From: Zygnema cylindricum
Taxonomy: Eukaryota; Streptophyta; Zygnematophyceae; Zygnematales; Zygnemataceae
Direction of reading: 5' to 3'
Assembly: GCA_037447655.1 (NCBI GenBank)
Contig: JBBHKE010001680.1
Location: forward strand, 130,572-143,364
Length of the DNA: 12,793 nt
The position numbers and the translations under genes were made by a program. Shown piece by piece: positions 1-4,900 of the stretch. The notes beneath the pieces are model-generated. The model was not told the origin of the DNA and searched no databases. It saw only the letters and a list, made by a program, of their open reading frames with translations. Each line of letters opens with the position of its first letter. Positions within the stretch are counted from its first letter, which is position 1.

Positions 1-60
1 TTGATTATAAATTTTCTTTTCTTTAAAAAAAAAAACATTTTACTTTTTTTTTTCTTTTTA
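1..60 (+). repeat. Left copy of a direct repeat flanking the gap, with A and T homopolymers
   Basis: Bases 1-36 start TTGATTATAAATTTTCTTTT and continue through CTTT into an A-run. Nearly the same string recurs at 544-576. A T-rich run follows at 46-59. No gene is seen. Confidence 0.7.
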
Positions 61-266
61 CACATATATATACATATATATATACATATATATATACATA
101 TATATATACATATATACATACATATATACATGTATACATATATACACATATATACATATATACATATATACATATACATATATACATATATACACATATA
201 TACATATATACACATATATACGTATATACACGTATATACATATATACACATATATATATATACACA
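61..266. repeat. Imperfect (CATATATA)n / (TACACATA)n microsatellite
   Basis: About 206 bp of alternating pyrimidine-purine sequence built from TATACATA and TATACACA units with a few CG substitutions. It reads open in several frames on both strands, giving Tyr-Ile-His-rich translations; these are repeat artefacts, not proteins. Confidence 0.95.
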
Positions 267-340
267 AGTATAGATAGATGCAATATCTCACTAAATTTGT
301 GCTTAAAAAAAATAAAAAAAATCATAACTATTGTTTATTA

Positions 341-458
341 ACCTCCTTTCCCCCTTTCTCTCCCTCCCCAACCACTCTTCTTTTTCTTTTTCTTATTTTT
401 CTTTTCTTGTCTCCTCCTCTCTCCCCTCCCCCCCTCCCTCCCTCCCCCTCCCCCCCCC
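341..458. repeat. C/T-rich tract (CCCTCC)n leading into the assembly gap
   Basis: Almost pure pyrimidine on the plus strand, ending in a run of eight C directly against the Ns. Such tracts commonly break sequencing and assembly. Confidence 0.9.
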
Positions 459-468
459 NNNNNNNNNN
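459..468. other. Assembly gap, 10 Ns
   Basis: Ten Ns between a C-run and a T-run. The true gap size is unknown. Open frames that cross it are not real. Confidence 0.99.
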
Positions 469-536
469 TTTTTTTTATTATTTTTTTTTTTTTTTAAAAA
501 ATATTTTTTATGTTTTTTTTTTTTTTTTTTTTTTTT
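469..536. repeat. Poly-T dominated low-complexity tract
   Basis: T-runs interrupted by AAAAAATATTTTTTATG, with a 25-base T-run at the end. No gene. Confidence 0.9.
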
Positions 537-543
537 GTTATAT

Positions 544-576
544 TTGATTATAATTTTCTTTTCTTTAAAAAAAAAG
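544..576 (+). repeat. Right copy of the direct repeat flanking the gap
   Basis: TTGATTATAATTTTCTTTTC followed by TTT and an A-run is almost identical to bases 1-36, with one A fewer after TTGATTATAA. The two copies bracket the microsatellite and gap region. Confidence 0.75.
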
Positions 577-713
577 ACTCTTTCCCTTTTTTTTTCCCTT
601 TTACTAATAATATTGTATATATTTCGCTACCCAGATAAAAAATAATTGAAAAATGTTATGAAAAAGGTAGAAAAAATATTTTTTATTTTTATAAAATGTT
701 TCTTTCACTTTAG

Positions 714-778
714 TAGCAGAGGTTCCTGAATTATTGAAAAATATGAGCTTTGAGCCCATTTTCTTGGATCAAAATTGA
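714..778 (+). CDS. Possible last coding exon of a plus-strand gene (unknown)
   Basis: A strong acceptor context (TTTCTTTCACTTTAG) ends at 713. The sequence after it is open in phase 1 for 20 codons, AEVPELLKNMSFEPIFLDQN, and stops at TGA 776-778. The residue mix looks protein-like, unlike the surrounding low-complexity sequence. I do not recognise a family. No upstream exon lies in the window, because the 700 bp before it are repeats and a gap. If real, the gene would converge on the rhodanese gene. It may also be chance, since the frame is short. Confidence 0.3.
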
Positions 779-1537
779 AGCCGTAACACTGGACAATTTC
801 TCAGTGAAAAAAATAGGCTCAACGGCAGGACATTAGAATACAACTAGTGGTACCACTTTTTGGTTTTTTCGTCACAATTGCCTTTCCTGAGGTGCACTGT
901 TAATTTCCATCTTGTTTCAAAAAATGGTCCATTGCATGTACTTTCTTTCTCCAAGAGCATTTGCAGGAATGGAACAAGGCACTATTTAGTTACATGATTT
1001 TCCATTTTTGTTTTCTTGGTAAAAGCCTAGCGACATTAGTCAATTCTAACTAAGTAAGCATATTCTTGACCAGGCAGCAGTGGGAATCTTAGTTTACAGC
1101 CCAGCTGTTTAAACCATAGTTCCACATACATGTGGGTAGCCCCATTTGTTCACTTATTAATGGGTAAATATGCCTATAATTCAGGTCAACCACATAGCAA
1201 TCCGTTCATTCCTTCTCACACATGAAGGCGTGGCGACGCCAATTGGCGTGGTTTTCACTTTCACACATTCAAAAATACAAGTGTAAGGCTAAAGATTTGG
1301 CCACTCTGGTGACCAGTTACACCTTGCAATGTGATTAGAAATATGCATCGAGCCAAATACTCTCTTTGGTTGTTATTTTAGTAGCTTCCTCAAACTCCGC
1401 AAGGTTGAAACATCGTATGGAAAACAGAGCCCACGACATTGATTTCAGTTACAGTCGACAATGACATGCAAAAGCATTTTGGAAATTGGCGCAGTAGCTA
1501 TTTGAATCTTGCCTCTACCGTCCTATTTTACAGTATA
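779..1537. other. Non-coding stretch, no gene supported
   Basis: Ordinary AT-rich sequence without microsatellites. It contains a small palindrome GTGGTACCAC (about 848-857). No open frame with protein-like composition or family motif was seen on either strand. It could hold 3' untranslated sequence of the flanking genes. Confidence 0.5.
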
Positions 1538-1738
1538 TTATAGAAACGTGTCCAGTACTTTCACGATCGCAACATCGCCCTTATATGCCATGATGTGTAA
1601 TGCACATTTAGTAAAATTATACGCATTTTCTTCATATTTATATCCCCACTTTTGACTTTGGATAATCTGCCTCATATCGGAGCCAATCTGGAACCAAGCT
1701 TGCCAAGAAGCCGTTGTGATATCACGCTGGCATGCCAT
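1538..1738 (-). CDS. 66-codon ORF with one ankyrin-like motif (doubtful)
   Basis: A full ATG-to-TAA frame. Residues 46-63 read CALHIMAYKGDVAIVKVL, close to the ankyrin-repeat core (A-L-H-x-A-A-x-x-G-x-x-x-I-V-K-x-L). The first half, WQAWFQIGSDMRQIIQSQKW, is not recognised. It starts 124 nt past the rhodanese stop on the same strand and about 60 nt past the candidate poly(A) signal. It may be an exon or a relic of an ankyrin-repeat gene, part of the rhodanese 3' UTR, or chance. A single repeat would not fold alone. Confidence 0.3.
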   Translation of the reverse strand: MACQRDITTASWQAWFQIGSDMRQIIQSQKWGYKYEENAYNFTKCALHIMAYKGDVAIVKVLDTFL

Positions 1739-1797
1739 TTGAAAGAAAATGGATAGAGAAGATCTACAAACAGATGTTTAGTTTATAAACAACTGCA

Positions 1798-1803
1798 TTT
1801 ATT
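1798..1803 (-). promoter_or_regulatory. Candidate poly(A) signal AATAAA for the rhodanese gene
   Basis: AATAAA on the minus strand, 60 nt past the TAG of exon I. This is a plausible position for a near-upstream element. Plant poly(A) signals are loose, so the call rests on the canonical hexamer and its distance alone. Confidence 0.45.
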
Positions 1804-1862
1804 AGTAACACATAATCCACAGATGACAACATGCTGAATATAAGCGCGAACACCCGATATAC

Positions 1863-1943
1863 CTATTGCTGCTCTGGATGTAGGATGGCAAACAATTGTT
1901 GACTTCCGACTAAGAGAAGGTCCACTGCAACAACTACAGCAAC
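1863..1943 (-). CDS. Rhodanese gene exon I: terminal membrane segment and stop
   Basis: Twenty-six codons plus TAG, with acceptor GCTTTGCAG/GTT in phase 0. It encodes VAVVVAVDLLLVGSQQLF and then AILHPEQQ. The alternating small and hydrophobic residues followed by GSQQL match the family's LxAADALFxGAQQxG end. The last residues (HPEQQ) differ from the family's usual charged tail. I infer a membrane helix for about residues 205-230 of the product. Confidence 0.87.
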   Translation of the reverse strand, partial: VAVVVAVDLLLVGSQQLFAILHPEQQ

Positions 1944-4900
1944 CTGCAAAGCTCCCTCCCGAAAAAAGTCAGCTATCATCATCATTATACATCATCATCA
2001 TTATCATCATCATTATTAGCATCTTTGTTATTGTGATCATCGTTTCCATCACCGTTACTGTAATCATCGTTATCATCATCGTCATCATCATCAACATCAT
2101 TATCGTTATTATCATTACTCTCATTATCATCATCCTCATTGTTATTACCATTATCATTATTACGATCATTATCATAATTACTATCATCTTTATCATCTTT
2201 GTCATCATCATCATCATTTTCATTATTACTATCATTTTTATCATCTCTATCATCATCGTCGTCATGATCAATCATCATTAAAACACTATTGTTATCAATT
2301 TCATCTATCAAACAGGAAGCGAAATCAGGTCTGCAGGGCAGGAACAGAAATAAATGCTGGGCGCTAAAAACACAACACCACAAACATTATCCCCACTTCT
2401 AATTTCTCTACCGCCAAATTCAGAACCGAAAAAAAGAAGAAAAAAAAAGACGACAATGAATCCAAAGAAAAGGTTGAAAAATAAACGGTTCGACACTCTC
2501 ATCCACCTCTGCAAAAAACAGGTTTCTTCCAAAATCCAGAAAGGCATTATCCAATGGAATATCCGAGTCGACAACAAAACAGAAATTGTTAAAAACACTA
2601 CAACAAGGTTCAAATCTCTCACCAGTCGAGCAAACAACATAAGTCGATAACTGATTCCCTCCTTCGCAGCTTGGGCTCTCTGAACATCTGTCCACCTGGC
2701 ACAACACAATTGGCACAAATTTGTCATTAAAAAATTAAATATTTCATCGCTGGTAAAGTAATGGTGAGATATTTATTAGCTTTAAGGCTTTACTAGTGAT
2801 AACAACACTACTTTAAGGGTGGGTGATGTGTCGCGTTTTGGGCCACTTAATTAGTGTTATTAACACTATTCTATGATCTTGGGTCAAGAAACCACAACCG
2901 AATTAGAGTCTTCTTTAACTCTAAAAGAGATGAAAAGTATCCAATGCATAAATAAATACAGCGACCGGAAACCTACTGCTAGAGTTTAATACGTTTTACA
3001 CTATGTTTAGACCTCAATTTTTACAGGTCAAACTATATAGGACTCGGAACAGAATGAAAAAAAAACCGTAGACGTTCAATTTACATCCAAAAAACAATCA
3101 CATGAAGGTCACTCTTACCCGAGAAACTCAGAAACACCACCGATTCCCGCAAACTTGAGAGCTTGTGATCCTTCTCGCTCAAAATCCTGCTTCCAGTCAT
3201 TTCACAAATTGCAATTACTGGTTGCTCAAAAGTAACAAATTATGTAATCAAAACATAAGACACTATGCCACCCACCCACAAATCACATCAATTGATACGT
3301 CTCAATACGTCGATAGACCACCTCACCTTTCTTATATACTCCTCACCTACCTCACATATACCTCACATTTCTTATATTTCTAACAAAACTGACATACATA
3401 CATACAATATACATAAAAGTCTGATCCTAGTCTGGCAATTCGCAGGCAATTGTCTTCTGAAACCAATTGTCATTTATTACAAAGAATCGAACCACAAAGA
3501 TGTCACTATCGAGCAGTGAAAAGGTCTGGGAAAGTACCCTATCTTCAGCAGTATCGTAACCTCCATTAAGCCAAAACAAATTACGATATCCAGCCTTGTA
3601 TAACTGCTCACAAGCAGCTAAAGATCTGCAGAGCAAGTCATCCTCAAAGTTAATGGTATCCTTTAAGTTAATGGTATCCTTTTGTAAAAGGGTTTCCAAA
3701 AAAACCAACAGGTATTGCAATTTAACTAACAATGTTGCTATTATCAAAGGTAGACTAAAAGTATGGGAATAACAGTCATTTGATCTACCTGCCTCCTTTT
3801 ATGTGGAACTTACAGTGAAACATTTTACAATATTCTATAATTCTTTAGAGGAAATATGCCCTGAGGCAATTGAAAACCTTCCATCCGGAAACGACCGACT
3901 GATAATGCAAAGAGACTTAAATGAAAGCTGGCCAAACTTCATTTTAGGGTTTCTGTCTTACCTGAGACCCTTTTGACATGTCACGATCACATTAGCACTC
4001 TTAGGAATCTGTGCTACCACATCTGGCATAAAACGCCTGCAAAGAGGTAACACAAAAATGAGTAAAACAGGCATGGAAAGACTTGAGGTAACATAAAAAT
4101 GGGTAAAACACAAATGGAAAGACTGTGTAGAAAGACAACTAACTAATTTGAACAGACAATTGCAGATTTGGACAAGCCGAAGACTTCGTCAGAACATTAA
4201 AAAAAAGCTAAGCAACACAGGATATCTAAGCCCAAAAAAAAAAAACTTGCATATTTTGCCTGAAACAAACGACTTTTGCTTAAACAACATTTTTAAGTAG
4301 AGATTAACAGTCATAATTGACCACTCACTCATTTCGTTTTGTAGGTGCATTCCCCGCCCACCAGCCACCTGTTTTTCAATCCACCAAGAAAACGTTAAGT
4401 ATTTGGCTGAGAACAAAAACAATATGTATCAAAACATAGAAATTTCTTATCATAATGACATTACTTTTCACTTCCCATTCCAAAAAAAGGAAAAAGCCAG
4501 TAGTGAGTACTTGAACTGCTTTCTAACCATGCATGTGTGCCTTCCTGTAGTCAATCACTTGCTGTAGATAAGCATTTATATTCTCTACCAATTCAGATTT
4601 ATGCATTAATCGAAGGCCGCCGAACATTTATATAAGAGCTTAATATGTTTTTTTTCCTTAACTTTTTCCTTTAAAAACTGTAACAGTTTAAAATACTGTC
4701 AATCTCTAGCTTTATTGTCATATCAAGACTGAATTCGAACTGAAATCGTCCAGCATAAGCCTAAGAGCTAATGGTATATGTTTTCCCAAACTTTTGACAG
4801 ATGAAGTAGTTCCCAAGTAAATTATCCCAAGATAATGAATGGTCAAGCTCAATAGAAAGTTGACATCGATTTTACCGGGTGAATTTTGTGGTACATTGGA

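Noticed and set aside
23-325. Long Tyr/Ile-rich open frames on both strands
   Set aside because: They are translations of the (CATATA)n microsatellite and are open in several frames at once.
1969-2383. Open frames rich in Met/Ile or Asp/Asn
   Set aside because: They come from the ATC trinucleotide repeat within the last intron of the rhodanese gene and have no real start or motif.
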